DNA from: Boswellia sacra | Lineage: Eukaryota; Streptophyta; Magnoliopsida; Sapindales; Burseraceae | Length of the DNA: 64,000 bases | Assembly (NCBI GenBank): GCA_013180625.2 | Contig: SNVD02013083.1 | Coordinates: forward strand, 558,001 to 622,000 | Direction: 5' to 3' | Part shown: one piece after another, positions 33,334 through 46,090 of the stretch | How the letters are laid out: each line of letters begins with the position of its first letter | How positions within the stretch are numbered: the first letter of the stretch is position 1 | The notes under the pieces: model-generated | What the model saw: the letters and a program-made list of their open reading frames with translations, nothing else | Databases searched by the model: none | Told to the model about the DNA's origin: nothing | Made by a program: the position numbers and the translations under genes

Positions 33334-36180
33334 TCACATCTCTAACAGGCCACAAGACGTTCTACACCAGATGAACTTGTCAGCATTGATTGGTTTGGTT
33401 AATGCATCTGCTATGTTGTCCTTCGTGTGGATTTTCTGCATATCCACTATTCCATCTTCCACTACTTCTCGTACATAATGATATTGAACTCCTATGTGCT
33501 TCGTTCTTGAATGAAAGGCTGGATTCCTTACGATATGCAAGGCACTCTGACTGTCACAAAACAAAGAAATCTTCTCTTGTTTGTGCTCGAGTTCCTCCAA
33601 TAACCTTTTGATCCAAACAGCTTCCTTGCAAGCTTGTGTAGCTGCCATATACTCTGCTTCTGTTGTAGATAGAGCCACAACAGTTTGAAGTTTAGATACC
33701 CAGCTCACAGCACCTCCTGCAAGTGTAAACACATAGCCTGTAGTGGACTTCCTTTTGTCAATATCTCCTGCAAAATCTGAATCAACATAGCCATTGACAA
33801 TGAACTCTGATCCCCCATAGCATAGTGCAGCATCAGAGGTTCCTTTGATGTATCTAAGGATCCTCTTAACAGAATTCCAATGCTCTCTCCCCGGATTAGC
33901 CATGAATCTACTGACCGCTCCCACTGCTTGTGCAATGTCTGGTCTTGTACAAATCATAGCATACATTAGGCTCCCTACTGCTGATGCATACGGTACTCGA
34001 GACATTTCCATCCTCTCCGCTTCATTGCTAGGACTCATACTTGAGGATAATTTATGATTAACAGGAAATGGGGTAGAAATTGGCTTACAATCTTGCATGT
34101 TGAAGCGACGCAAGATTTTCTTCAAGTAGTTCTTTTGAGATAGCCAAATCTTCCTGTTTTTTCTGTCTCGGTGAATTTGCATCCCTAGAATCTTGTTTGC
34201 CGGTCCTAAATCCTTCATTTCAAAACCCCTAGCCAATTGTGCCTTTAATTCTTGGACCTGATCTTTGTTGGTGCCTGTTACCAACATATCGTCCACGTAC
34301 AACAGCAAAATGATAAAGTCTTCCTCAAACCTCTTGTAATAAGTACAATGATCTGAACTGAGTCTGTTGTACCCAAGGCTGATGATGAATGAATCAAATC
34401 TCTTGTACCAACATCTTGGCGCCTGTTTTAAGCCGTACAGAGATTTGGTCAACCTGCAAACCAAGTTTTCTTTTCCTTCTTTAACAAAACCTTCCGGTTG
34501 GAGCATATAAATTTCTTCTTCAAGTTCTCCATGAAGAAATGCAGTTTTTACATCTAACTGCTCTAAGTGTAAGTCAAAAGTAGCACACATAGCCAAGACT
34601 GCTCGAATTGTTGTAAGTCTTACCACAGGAGAGAATATCTCATTGAAATCAACTCCTTCTTTCTGAGCATATCCTTTGACCACCAGTCTAGCACGATACC
34701 GCTCCACTTGATCATTCCCATCACGTTTGATCTTGTAGACCCATTTGTTTCCGATGGCTTTTCTTCCATGTGGTAGTGGCACAAGATCCCATGTCTTGTT
34801 TTTGTCTAAAGCTTCCATCTCTTCATGCATTGCTGTCATCCATAGAGATGCATCAGAACTTTTTATAGCCTCCTGAAAGGTTGAAGGCTCCCCATCTTCT
34901 GTTAGGAGACAGTATGCAACATTGCTCGCCATCACATATTCTGAGTGCCAAGAAGGTTCCCTTCTTTCTCGAGTTGATCGACGGACTTCAGGTGCTTCAG
35001 ACTCAACTGGTTCTTGATCATCGTGTTCTGGTATTGCTTCAGAAGAAACTGTTTCTTCCTGTATTGATACAGTCTCAACATTTTTCTTCGTGCTATCACT
35101 TTCTTCACATTTAAACATGTCTTCTATAAAGACAACATCCCTGCTGATGACAATCTTATGGGCAGTAGGATCCCATAAGCGATACCCCTTTACTCCATCA
35201 GCATATCCCAAGAAGATACATTTCCTGGATTTTGGATCCAGCTTCGTTCTTTCTTGGTCATGATACATCACATAAGCAGGACATCCGAAAATATGAAGGG
35301 AGGAATAATCAGTTGGCTTACCGGTCCACATCTCCATAGGTGTCTTCATCTCAATTGCTGTTGATGGAGACCTATTTATCAAGTAACAGGCTGTAGTGGC
35401 TGCTTCTGCCCAAAATGTCTTGGGTAGACCCGCAGTCCTTAGTAATGCTCTCATTTTTTCTGCGAGAGTTCTATTCGTCCGCTCTGCCACTCCATTTTGT
35501 TGTGGTGTGTAAGCAACTGTCTTCTGCCGTTTCACACCTTCTTTACTACAAAATGTGTCAAACTCCTTGTTGCAGAATTCTCTCCCATTATCTGTCCTCA
35601 AACACTTGATCCTTTTTCCGGATTCAAGTTCCACTTGTGCTTTGAAGGCTTTGAATACAGGAAATACATCTGACTTTTTCTTGATGACATATACCCAACA
35701 TCTCCTAGAATAATCATCCACAAACAATAAAAAATAGTTTGCTCCTCCTAGGGACGTAACCGGTGATTCCCAAACATCAGAATGAATCAAGTCTAGAATG
35801 TTTTTACTCCTAGCAATAGATCTACTAAAACTCAGTCTACTCTGCTTGCTAATAACACAATGCTCACAGAATGGTAAACTTACAGTTTTGATTCCAGGAA
35901 GCAGTTTTCGATCAGAGAGAATCTTCAAACCCTTTTCGGACATATGGCCAAGTCTTCGATGCCATATCATAGACAATTCTTCTCCAGAACTAGCAACCGC
36001 TGTTTCTGCCTCCTGAACCGTTTCTCCATGGAGCATGTATAGGTTAGCAGCAATCTTTTCTGCCTTCATCACCACAAGTGCGCCTCTGACAACCTTCATG
36101 ATCCCATTTTTCGTATGGAATTCACATCCGAGGTCATCCAACTGTCCCATCGATAGCAAATTTTTCTTCAAGCCAGTCAC
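33334..36180 (-). CDS. pol: Copia pol: integrase, reverse transcriptase, RNase H
   Basis: A 948-codon open frame. In order: integrase zinc-binding HRRLGHMSEKGL...CEHCVISKQSR, integrase core with Asp in DLIHSDVWESP, Asp in LRTDNGREF and Glu in QQNGVAERTNRTL, GKPTDYSSLHIFGCPAYV, then reverse transcriptase with VKTAFLHGELEEEIYMLQPE, LYGLKQAPRCWYKRFD and the catalytic YVDDMLV, and RNase H with VDSDFAGDIDKRKSTTGY and LSTTEAEYMA. All catalytic residues I can check are present. The frame starts downstream of a one-base shift (see gag entry), so the first Met is not the native start. It may still supply enzymes only if the shift is bypassed. Confidence 0.94.
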   Translation of the reverse strand: MTGLKKNLLSMGQLDDLGCEFHTKNGIMKVVRGALVVMKAEKIAANLYMLHGETVQEAETAVASSGEELSMIWHRRLGHMSEKGLKILSDRKLLPGIKTVSLPFCEHCVISKQSRLSFSRSIARSKNILDLIHSDVWESPVTSLGGANYFLLFVDDYSRRCWVYVIKKKSDVFPVFKAFKAQVELESGKRIKCLRTDNGREFCNKEFDTFCSKEGVKRQKTVAYTPQQNGVAERTNRTLAEKMRALLRTAGLPKTFWAEAATTACYLINRSPSTAIEMKTPMEMWTGKPTDYSSLHIFGCPAYVMYHDQERTKLDPKSRKCIFLGYADGVKGYRLWDPTAHKIVISRDVVFIEDMFKCEESDSTKKNVETVSIQEETVSSEAIPEHDDQEPVESEAPEVRRSTRERREPSWHSEYVMASNVAYCLLTEDGEPSTFQEAIKSSDASLWMTAMHEEMEALDKNKTWDLVPLPHGRKAIGNKWVYKIKRDGNDQVERYRARLVVKGYAQKEGVDFNEIFSPVVRLTTIRAVLAMCATFDLHLEQLDVKTAFLHGELEEEIYMLQPEGFVKEGKENLVCRLTKSLYGLKQAPRCWYKRFDSFIISLGYNRLSSDHCTYYKRFEEDFIILLLYVDDMLVTGTNKDQVQELKAQLARGFEMKDLGPANKILGMQIHRDRKNRKIWLSQKNYLKKILRRFNMQDCKPISTPFPVNHKLSSSMSPSNEAERMEMSRVPYASAVGSLMYAMICTRPDIAQAVGAVSRFMANPGREHWNSVKRILRYIKGTSDAALCYGGSEFIVNGYVDSDFAGDIDKRKSTTGYVFTLAGGAVSWVSKLQTVVALSTTEAEYMAATQACKEAVWIKRLLEELEHKQEKISLFCDSQSALHIVRNPAFHSRTKHIGVQYHYVREVVEDGIVDMQKIHTKDNIADALTKPINADKFIWCRTSCGLLEM

Positions 36181-37253
36181 ATGTCGTACATCTTGGATAG
36201 TGCGAATCGTACATCAAACATTTTTACTTTGATGGTTCCAATACCAGCGATTTTTAAGGCATGATCATCACCCATGTACACAGACCCTTCTGAGATAGGT
36301 TTATATTGATAGAACCAATCTCTTCTAGAAGTCATATGCCATGTTGCTGCTGAATCAATTAACCATATATCAGCAAACCTTTTTCTGCCTTCCACAACTG
36401 TTGTTGCCTCGCTGCACAAGATTTCGCCATTCCCTGAAGTACTTGCTACACAACCCTGAGATCCTGACGACTCAGATTCTTTTCCTTTGCTGTTTCCCTC
36501 TCCATTCTTCTTAAGATGCCAACACTCGTTTTTCACGTGCCCTTGCTTTCCACAATGGTAGCATTTAATAAACTTCCTTCCTTTAGACTTTCCCCTGTTT
36601 TGATTGTGACTCCCACTGGGACCACGTTCCCTTGATCTCCCTCTGTTGGCGGATAAAGCCTCTGCATGTTGAGAAGTCATTATTCTGTCTTCCTTGTTTT
36701 TACGTCTGCTTTCTTCTTCTAAGACAGCAGCCGCAACATCATTAAAGACTAGAGATGACTTCATTGAACCATTTGCCAAGTTGAGGATGAGATTATCATA
36801 TGAATCAGGTAGACTCTGAAGTAGAAGCTCAGCACGTTCCTTCTCTTCTATGTTATGCTCCATGGTTGAGAGTTGAGAGAATAACGTCTTCAAAGTGTTG
36901 ATATGTTCAGTCACCGGAGTGGTTTCTGACATACGAAGAGTGTACAGCTTCCTTTTCAAGAAAATTTTGTTGTGTAGAGATTTGGCTTCATACAAGCTTG
37001 TCAAAGTATCCCAAATCTCCTTTGCAGAGTTTAATTCTTGAATACTTGACAGCACTTCATCTGCAACTGCTAGATGTAGACTTGCCATCGCATCACCATC
37101 TATCTTCTCCCATTTATTTTCATCTTGCATATTTTCCGGTCTTCCATCAATTGCTTCAAGGCAATTTTCTTTTCTCAAGATAGCCTTTATTTTAATTTTC
37201 CATAGCCCAAAGTTGTTTCCATCGAACTTCTCTATCTTGAATTTGGCTGCCAT
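36177..37253 (-). CDS. gag: Copia gag and protease N-terminal part
   Basis: Start chosen at 37253 (MAAKFKIEKFDGNNFGLWKI), matching family gag; an in-frame upstream ATG at 37352 only adds codons from the leader repeats. Gag helices (LYEAKSLHNKIFLKRKLYTL) are followed by a basic stretch and a CCHC zinc knuckle (CYHCGKQGHVKNECWH), then the protease active site DSAATWHMTS. In this family gag and pol form a single polyprotein; here the frame shifts near 36217, inside protease, consistent with loss of one base, and stops at 36177. The pol frame follows with a 4-base overlap. Confidence 0.92.
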   Translation of the reverse strand: MAAKFKIEKFDGNNFGLWKIKIKAILRKENCLEAIDGRPENMQDENKWEKIDGDAMASLHLAVADEVLSSIQELNSAKEIWDTLTSLYEAKSLHNKIFLKRKLYTLRMSETTPVTEHINTLKTLFSQLSTMEHNIEEKERAELLLQSLPDSYDNLILNLANGSMKSSLVFNDVAAAVLEEESRRKNKEDRIMTSQHAEALSANRGRSRERGPSGSHNQNRGKSKGRKFIKCYHCGKQGHVKNECWHLKKNGEGNSKGKESESSGSQGCVASTSGNGEILCSEATTVVEGRKRFADIWLIDSAATWHMTSRRDWFYQYKPISEGSVYMGDDHALKIAGIGTIKVKMFDVRFALSKMYDM

Positions 37254-37569
37254 TTGTCTTGCAGTGAACAGTATCGTATATGTGAACAGTATCCTTGAAT
37301 AGTATCGTATACGTGAACAGTAACAGTATCCGTATACGTATACGTACACCACTGCTAAACAGTAACCAAGAATAGTAGTAAGTGCCGGTACGATTTAATA
37401 TACACCAGGAAAGCTTCCAGGAAACACTGGAGGGGTCACAAGCGGTCCCACTTAAAATCCAGTCTCCTTAGACTCTTATCGTCTTTTTGACAAAGTTTTC
37501 CTAGACATGTATATAACCATACAAGTAACCACTCACTGTCCTAACCCTTGGCTCTGCCTTCGCAACCTT
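37254..37569 (-). other. Copia leader with short repeats
   Basis: Between PBS and gag. Near 37262-37345 it holds short tandem repeats around GTGAACAGTATCGTATAC. No coding region. Confidence 0.6.
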
Positions 37570-37581
37570 GCTCTGATACCA
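37570..37581 (-). other. Copia primer-binding site (initiator tRNA-Met)
   Basis: Minus strand TGGTATCAGAGC, one base from the end of the 5' LTR, is the standard complement of plant initiator tRNA-Met. Confidence 0.95.
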
Positions 37582-37582
37582 C

Positions 37583-38045
37583 TGTTAGGAGATTGAACAC
37601 TCCTACCGCAGCTCAAATAAAAGACAAGAAACAAATTGTTATGTTAGAAATAACAATTTGGGTGGCACTGCCCTCCACAATAAATAAAATAGACAACTTG
37701 GGCGGCTCAGCCTTCCACAGTAAATAAACTAAAGGCAATAAAGAAAATAAAGGCACAAATATTTAACGTGGTAAAACCCTCAATTTGAGGGAAACCTCCA
37801 CGGGACAAGACCGAAAATATTTCACTATAAGAAAAATATTACAATCTCTCTCACAATTAAAATGGAGGAGATTACAAGGGAGGAAGAAGAGAAAAGCTTA
37901 ATACAGAAGCTTGGTACAAGTGTAAGGGGAGGAGGAGGCTTTATTATATAGCCTCGCCTCCCCACTTTGATTTTGAATCCCACCGATGTGGGATTGTGTG
38001 AAGGTAGTGTGAAAGGCAAAATGCCTTCACATTTTACACTTCACA
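37583..38045 (-). repeat. 5' LTR of the copia element
   Basis: 463 bp, almost identical to the 3' LTR. Differences: A/G near position 29 of the plus reading, a one-base indel in CACTAT(G)AAG, and CC/TT near the CTTCACA end. Confidence 0.95.
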
Positions 38046-38050
38046 AAAAT

Positions 38051-39256
38051 TACAATGAAAACTAATAATTATTGTTAAAATTAAGTAGATTATAATGGTT
38101 AATTGGCATGCTAAGCAAATTAATAAATTAATTATGTGAAAATTCTTTCATTTTGAAGAGGTTTCATCGTCCTGTCTTCGAGCAAAAAAAAAGAAAGAAA
38201 AAGGACTGACATCTCTCGCCGTCCATTTCATGCTCGCTCACTCCTCTCCATTCTTGTCCTTTTCTCCCCCTTTCCATCCCACTCTTCTCTTCTCCACTGT
38301 ACCTTCTGCTTCTTTTTCCTTACTCTTTCTCTCCAAGACTCTCTTGAAACATCATTCCTCTCTTGCCAGCTAGCCAAGTTAATCTTCAGGTAACCATTTG
38401 GAAAGAAGAAAGCACTGTTTTTTTTTTTCATTTTATTTTTACTCTTTGAGGTGAAACAAGACGATTGTGGTTTTCCTCTTACTTTCAGTCCCGGCCTTTT
38501 CTCACTCACAACGTAGCCCTGCGATTTTATTTTCCATGTTCTCTCTCCTGGGTTCTTCTTCCTTCTTGCAAGTTTGACAGGTCGGTTCTCTCTCCCTCCC
38601 GTGTTTTCGCTCATTCACTATCATTGCCTCTCTATCCGTTCTGTTCTTCTTCCTTCTCGGGTGAGATGTGTTGTACCTCTCTCTTTCTCTCAAAGGAGGT
38701 CCTCTGTTGTAAGTCATGAAATTTCTCTGCTTTAGTTGTAGGTTTGGACTGGATTTCTACTTATAAATGGTTGAGTTGTTGTTATTATTATTATTTTCAA
38801 AGAGTTTAGACATCTACAAACTTACGCACTTTTGCATTAGCTATATCCCTTCCTTGTAACTCTTTCCGTTTGGATGCTGGGAAAATAGAAAGAAAATGAG
38901 GGATTCTCCTCTTTTCCCATCTATTTTTGTGGCAACAAAATGTATACCTACTCACTCACTCACGTCTCTCCTGGCTCCCTCTCTCTGTTCTTCACCTTGC
39001 TAATCTTCTGGGCACGTAAAAGAAATTAAAAGCATTTGTTGAATGGGAAGGAAATCGATTCCCACTCTAAATAATTTGGTTCTATATTTAATCAAATTTT
39101 TGTTTTGTGTTTTATTTTATTATTTGAGTTCATTATGAAGATTCTGTTTATTATTATTGTTGTTGTTGTTGTTATTATTACGTGAGTTTATTTATTAAAA
39201 TAGTTAAAATTTGTCAATATAACAGGATAACCATAATAATAATTGCACACTATAAG
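38051..39256. other. Upstream region of ankyrin copy 2
   Basis: Counterpart of 16685-17881: a CT-rich probable leader and promoter-proximal region. It is now separated from the older upstream sequence by the copia element. Confidence 0.55.
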
Positions 39257-42200
39257 ATGTCTGGCACAGGAGAAGGAGAACACACAGGTGACTTCTTTCT
39301 CGCTCTTCGATATGGGTCACTTTGAAAACTTTGTGTATTTATATATATAGTTAGGGTCAAAGTTAATTTTTTTTGATAATTGATGACGATTAAATCAACA
39401 CAATCTGAAAAATGCAAATAAGAAATTGATAGCTGGTATATATAAATACAATTGATTTAATTACTAAACTATTATCCTTTATTTTATGACAATCTTTATT
39501 GAATTAATTGAACATTATTTGTTTTTTATATACATATAAATTCAAGGATTATTTTGAGCTTATTGGATATGACATTGTAACTAAATTTAACTATTACAGA
39601 AGATGTAGAACAAGGTCAACTTCATTTTTCTGCCGGCGAGTATTTTGTCTCATAAATTTTATTGGATTTTTCATTTTATGTGTGTCCCATCAAAATCAAA
39701 CTACATTTAACTTGTCACATATTGTATAGCAAACTTTATTCTTAGATATGTGATAAAATCAAACTAAGTTTTCATACTTATCAGTGCTTTCATAAGTATA
39801 AATAACTCTCTTACAGGTTTTCTTACTTCATGGTTTAATGCCCGTATATATTTAGGCTCCAAAATTGGTGAAGTAATTGTAAAAGATATTTAGTTTATAA
39901 AACAAAGAAAAATAATAATAACATTATTTAAAAAAAATATAAAATAATAACAAGATTTTAATTGTTGTGAGATACAATACTGCCTTTTCTTTAACTTTTT
40001 TATTTTATTATGTTCATTCTTTATTCATATTTTAAACGAACAATTAGTTTAAACCGAATATACTACCAACATGTTTGGTTTTCTAAATTAATTACTAAAG
40101 AGAAGGGTTTAGTGTTTTAGTGATTTGTTTTGGTAAAACATTGTGTTGATTTAAACACAACTCTATGATGGCTCCTATATCTTTTTGCAGACGTTGTAAC
40201 TGCCTATGCTATGCATTTTCAGCACCATTTATGGAAAACGCTATCGTTTGTTTTTAACATTACATCAATGCTTGAGTACGGAAAATAATGTGTACGGAAA
40301 ATAAAATTAATTTTGGATAGAGTTTGAAACCTCACTGAATTTTACTAAATATGTTAAATTGATTAATATTATAATAATGCTAGACTTATAACATCAATAC
40401 AATATAAATTCTATAACATAATGTGGTAGCTTAAGTGATAAAATCCTATTAGATATATAATTTTCCTCATTTATTTTTGTTTTTTCTTCTACAGTGAATT
40501 TTAGTCATATAAGAGACCACGTCATGTCGTAGAATATATATTGTATGAATATTATAAGTCTAACATTACTCTTAATATTAAGTGCATACAAACTACATTT
40601 GATAGGTTAATTGATTGCTTTCCATGTTCCCTAATTGAGTGTGAAGAATAAAAATATTAAAATTGTGATTCTAAATCTTTGAAATTGAAATTAGAGACAG
40701 AGAGTTATCAAAAATAAAATGTTAATTTGTTGAATAATATAAAAAATATTTTAATATCATTGGATAAAAATAAATTATTAAAACATTAATTTCATTGTAA
40801 AATAAATTTAACTGTATTATTTATATCATTTAATAAAAATTGATTACTAAGATTTAATCTGAATGCATCATCATTTAATATGCTTCATTTGTTTTGTCGT
40901 ATAACATATATTATAGATTAAAAAAGTAATTAAACTAATAAAATATTATATAAAAATATATAATTATTTACTAAACAATTATCTTTCATATTATTAATAC
41001 TTAAATAATTTCTAGATGCTTTCATCACTTGATTTTTTGGAATTGTTCTTGCAAAATTAATTTGACGTGTCAATTCATTAGTTATTTTTTCAATAAAATT
41101 TAAATGAATTGAAAATTTATGTAGGTGTTATCATTAGAAATGTCATTTGACTTGTTAGAAAAAAAAATTATTAAAAAAATACCTTGGACAAAAATATGGC
41201 TTAAAATAGAATTATTTGTCCATTCTAACTAAATTAACCATTACAGAACGATCACAAGGCCTAGGAGGAGGTACGCCAGAAATACATCAAGCTTCGCCAC
41301 CTCCGCCACCTCCGCCACCTTCACCAGGAATACAACAACATGGGCCACAACCATTAGATTTTTCCGCCGGTGAGTACTTTATCATAAATGTAATTGGATT
41401 GTTCATTTATGTGTGCAGCATCAATATCCGACTGCATTTGACTTGTTGAATACAGTATATTAAACTTTACTCTTCTAGTACATATAATTAAGTAAACTAA
41501 GTTATTATCCTTGATTAGTTTAAAATTTAGATGCTTTTTTTGTAGTTAAAGTGACTCTAGAAGTTTTTCTTTCCTTATGTTTTAATTTTCATATTTGGTC
41601 TTAATTACTTGAGGAGTAATTATAAATGATATTTAGTTTATAAAATACAAAGAAAATAATGACATCTTTTTGGAAGGATAGTATGAAATAAAAGATTCAT
41701 AGAATTATAATAAGTTAAAATTGATTGTAATCGGTGTCACATACAATACCATCTTTTTTTACTTTTTCATTTTATTATGCACATTCTTTCATCGTACATT
41801 TAAATGAGCAATTACGTTGGACCAAAATATACTATTTATTAATAGAGTTTGGTTTTCTAAATTAAATACTAAAGGGGAAGGACTTATTCATTAATTAAGT
41901 GAATAACATGTTTTTGTAAAAATAGTATGTTGGTTTAAACACAATTTTGTTAGATTAGATTATTAAAAAGTAAATCTACACAAAAATTTGAATCAATAAA
42001 AAGTAAAAATTTAACTACAAAGAGTATAACTCTATCGCTGTCAAAAAACACTATGATGGATCTTCTATAGCATTTTGCAAACGTTATTAGTGCCATGCTA
42101 TGCATTCTCAAATAAATAAATAAATAAATAACACTTTGGTTTGATAACATTACCTAGTACCAAAACAATATCATTATCAATACAGATGCCTATCCATATT

Positions 42201-45200
42201 CAAGCACTTAATCATATAAATAGAAACCAGTTGGATATATCGTAACTTTACAAATATTGACATTGACGAAAAGATTTTGTTAATTGAAATTACATGTACA
42301 TCACTTAATGCTGTTGAAGCAAAAATAATATTGAAACAATTACATTAAAACACTTAATATCTAAATTGAAACCCACAACTCCAATTGTGAAAAATGGGTT
42401 GTGGAAAAGAATACAATGTATCGCATTGTAAAAATGTTATACTGTGTATGATAGATCAACATTCTAAGATATATATCGTGGAAAGAATACCATGTATGAA
42501 TTTCACATGAACTAATATTTGTTGTAGCTAAACTTAACTCAAATGGAGATAAAGCCATTGTTTGGCGGTTGGACCAAAGGCCTTCGGCTAAAGCCAGGAT
42601 TAACTTTTCTAGATGAGTGGAATATGTTGGAGAAGTGAATCATAATATCAATTAGATGGAGAGTTTTGCACTACTATAAAAAAATTGATAAATATATGTT
42701 AATTGACGATGAGTAACATGCAACTGCTTTGTATGCTTTTGTTTTAAATTTAATGAGATAATTTCATAGATGGGGTTTTCTTTTTCTTTTTCTTTTCATA
42801 AGCACTGTTGGGTTGTTATGGATCTTGATAGTGGTGCTGAGGTATCCAATGCCATATGTTTATAAATGTTTGAATGGCTTGCAATGAACATGAATTTTCC
42901 GAATGTTATTTGATGAAACACGCATATCAATCAAATAGTGGTTGGTATACTTGGTAGATCAAGATTATAAAAATAGTAACATACTTTGAGGCTTTAGGAA
43001 CTTATATATTTATATTAGCATTTTATATTTTCTTACGAATACCTCCTAGAGTTCTTATTTTCAAATATTTCTATAGTTATATATAATATCCTTTACCTTA
43101 TTTGTTAAATAATAATAATTTTTACTACTTTTCATATTTGCTTAGAATTCTTTCGAATAGTTGTTAGTCTCATTTTGTAACATATTGGTAATCGTATGGC
43201 ATTTAATATTTTATGATGTTGAATTCGAATTTAAGTTTTTAAAAATTTAAATCTCAATCTAACATTTATGATATTTTCTTCTTTAATTTATGCAGGAAAA
43301 AATTGGGCTTTATACGTCAAATTTGCCTTACCGTTTCAGAAGGCTGCACGAAGGGGAAAATGGAAAGATGTGACCAATTTGATAGAAAGTAATTACCGAA
43401 GGTTTAGGAGATTCAATGGCCTATCTATTGAGGAGGTTTATAGACAATTCCTCCTAGCAAGAATAACAGACGATAAGGAAACGATTTTTCATCTGGCTGT
43501 ACGGTCTGGAAATGTAAGTTTGGTTCAAAATATAGTGCCTCACGTGGGGAAAGAAGTTATGAGAAATCATCAGGACAAAAATGGTAATACATGTTTAGAC
43601 ATTGCTGTTTCAATTGGTTGCGTCGAAATTCTAGAGGAATTGGTCGATCAGGGTTATACTCCAATGAACCAAGAAGTTAATCGCCAGCTATTGCTGAAGG
43701 CTATCACCCATGGACAGAAAAATTTGGCGTGGTATTTGTATAGGAGGACCAAAATCTGGTCCAATCCGGACCTAACGGATGTTTTCATTGCCGCTTCCAA
43801 GCATTGTATGTTCGGTAAGTATATGTTTATATATGTACTTATGCTATGCACAAAATAACACTAATATATCGAGCACATTAATTTTCTGAAAGAAAAATTA
43901 ACATTAGCATAGGAGTACATGGAATTTTTTTTTCCCCTTCATCTCATAATGACCTCTAAGTTATATAGTACTCGTGTTAAAACTAAGGTATATCAAAAGG
44001 TTCTTGTAGGCTATGCATTTGGTTTTGCATAATGTTCAAAATGTTTAGTCCATAATAGAGCATTAAAGATGTTTGATACTTAAACATATGTCTTGCTTAA
44101 GGCAGAAACTCAAAAACCATTTCGTTCATTTCCTCAGATTTATCACTAAGATTGCTCAAGGATACGAAAAAAAATGAGGATCGCAAGCTTGTCAATGTGG
44201 AGTTTTCTTGTTTGGAGGTTCTTCATGTGCTCGCTAAGACACCCACCGCAATTTCAAGTAGCACTTCAAGGAGCCTTATCAGCTTGGGTTAGTTTATCCA
44301 ATCCTTAAGACATTATTTATGCTAACTATATACTTAAAGTTATATTCAACTTGTATATCTACTCTAGCTAATTTCATTCCCTCAATAAAGTTGAAACAAA
44401 CAAAGAGTTGCTTCGCACGAGGCCAGAAGTTGGGAAGTGTTGAAAATAGTAGATTTATGCTTCCAGTTTTGATTATTTTTGCTTATGAGTGAATAGACGA
44501 TTTTTGTTCGAGTATTATTACATAATAAAGACAATAATTAATAATTGCTATTACTTCTCATTGCTATCACTTTTAAATAGCAACTCATTTCTCACTCTTG
44601 ATCTCAGGTGTGAAAACATCACATCCGGCACTTGAATTAATGAGAGCTGCCTTGAAAGAAATAGAGAGAAGTGTCTGGAAAGACATGCTGGATTCAGATA
44701 TTGAAGATTACGAGGAAGTGGAGAATAGGTTTGATGATAGGGCAGTGAAAGAAGAGGCTGCAACTGTGTTCCTCGATGCTGTTGAAATGAACAGCTTTGA
44801 ATTGGTTGCAGAGATGGTCAAAGTAATGCCAGAGTTGATACCGGAAAAAAATACAAAGGGCCAAACTATATTTCATGTTGCTATGGAGAGACGTCATCTC
44901 AAAATCTTCAATTTGATGAATGACATGCGACTGGATGAGGACTATTTCATGAGACTAAAAGATGGCTCCGGGAAAACCATTTTGCAGTATGCAGCGGCCT
45001 ACGAGCATAAAGGTCAAGCCAACAAGTTATCATGCCCAGCAACTGAAATGCTCAAAGAGTTGAAACTGTTTAAGGTAATGTTTTTGTCCCTTCATGATTT
45101 TAATTTTCCTCAAATCCTAATAATGTTGTTTATGTTTACATTCAAGCTTTGAATTTATTAATTAGTAAAAGAAATCTAAACTATAATCACTTATAATATA

Positions 45201-46090
45201 GAAAAATGTGCAGTGATAATTTAGAAATATTATAGATATGTCCAAGCATATTGGTTAAGGATTAATATTGACAGACGTAAGAGTGTAGATTTGCACTTAC
45301 ATGTCATAGGGTGGATCAATATTATATAAATGATTTTGAGTTTGATGAAAAATTTCTTTGGTAATGGTTTTTGAAGAACTGGTTGTTTCTCGAAAGTTGT
45401 GTGTACATTTAGATAATTGGGTAGTATTGAATACCAGTTAGTTATAAACGTCCTTATGATTAGAAATCTACCGTAATATTTAAAATTTCATTTACACATC
45501 TAAAATTTATTAAGTGCTCTATTGTTTCTATTCGAATTACAACGGTATGTGTTAATTCATAATAGGAAATCCAAGCGATGACACCATTTGAGCTAAGAAA
45601 TGTGATTATAAAAGAGGGAGATGGAAATGAGGAGATTCAAGAAACTTTCCAGGAGATATTTGACACAAATCATTCAAAGTTATTTAAAACCAGCAGAGAA
45701 TGGACAAAGAGTACAATTGCTACGTGGCTGGTGGTTGCTACTCTAAACGGGACAATCGTGTTTACGGCATCTGCATTTACTTTGCCTACAACAAGAAGCA
45801 ACTCTGAACACATACCAGCTCACATTGAAAAGGCTCTTGAGGTACACCTTTGGTTTCATTCAACCAATTGCTGTTCTCTCCAATGTATCATCAGTTGGAG
45901 CATTTTTATCTCTTTGGGTATATTCACATATTGCAAGGGAGCAGTTTTTGAGACGTTTACCAATTCTGTATTTGCTTGGCGTGCTCATGCTCAATCTCAC
46001 TATAGTTTGCATCACCGTGGCATTTTCATCAATCTTTTTCCTTTTTTATCATGGACAGGTGAATATTATTTCTTTTTATTTCTTTTTTAA
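39257..46090 (+). CDS. Ankyrin-repeat membrane-type protein, copy 2
   Basis: Predicted exons 39257-39287, 39600-39635, 41247-41369, 43296-43814, 44138-44287, 44608-45074, 45566-46090; phases match at every join. Same N-terminus as copy 1 with three extra residues in the proline run (SPPPPPPPPSPG). Ankyrin repeats lie in exons 4-6 (TIFHLAVRSGNVSLVQ, TCLDIAVSIGCVEI, FLDAVEMNSFELVAEM, TIFHVAMERRHLKIFN, TILQYAAAYEHKG). Exon 7 starts the membrane domain (EWTKSTIATWLVVATL, then VFTASAFTLP) in the place of a PGG domain. After about 45840 the hydrophobic helices (AVLSNVSSVGAFLSLW; LPILYLLGVLMLNLTIV) continue in another frame, and a 94-bp partial duplication at 46047/46141 shifts it again. As read, the protein ends at 46090 after about 616 residues with an altered tail. 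Defence-type signalling at a membrane is the family role; this copy may be impaired or the assembly may hold errors. Confidence 0.75.
40372..40571. mobile_element. MITE, second copy of the 18998 element
   Basis: 200 bp, flanked by TTAATATTA at 40363-40371 and 40572-40580. Carried along by the tandem duplication. Confidence 0.8.

Larger units (their letters stand above)
32818..38045 (-). mobile_element. Ty1/copia LTR retrotransposon, nearly intact
   Basis: 5228 bp on the minus strand. LTRs 37583-38045 (5') and 32818-33281 (3') are flanked by AAAAT (32813-32817, 38046-38050). The unit 1 site is empty (TCAAAATTACAATG). PBS, gag, protease, integrase, reverse transcriptase, RNase H and polypurine tract are all present in copia order. 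By my alignment the LTRs differ by three substitutions and one 1-base indel, so insertion is recent. It lies about 1.2 kb upstream of the ankyrin copy 2 start codon, in opposite orientation. Tnt1/Tork-like by gag and PBS, but the lineage is not proven. Confidence 0.96.
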
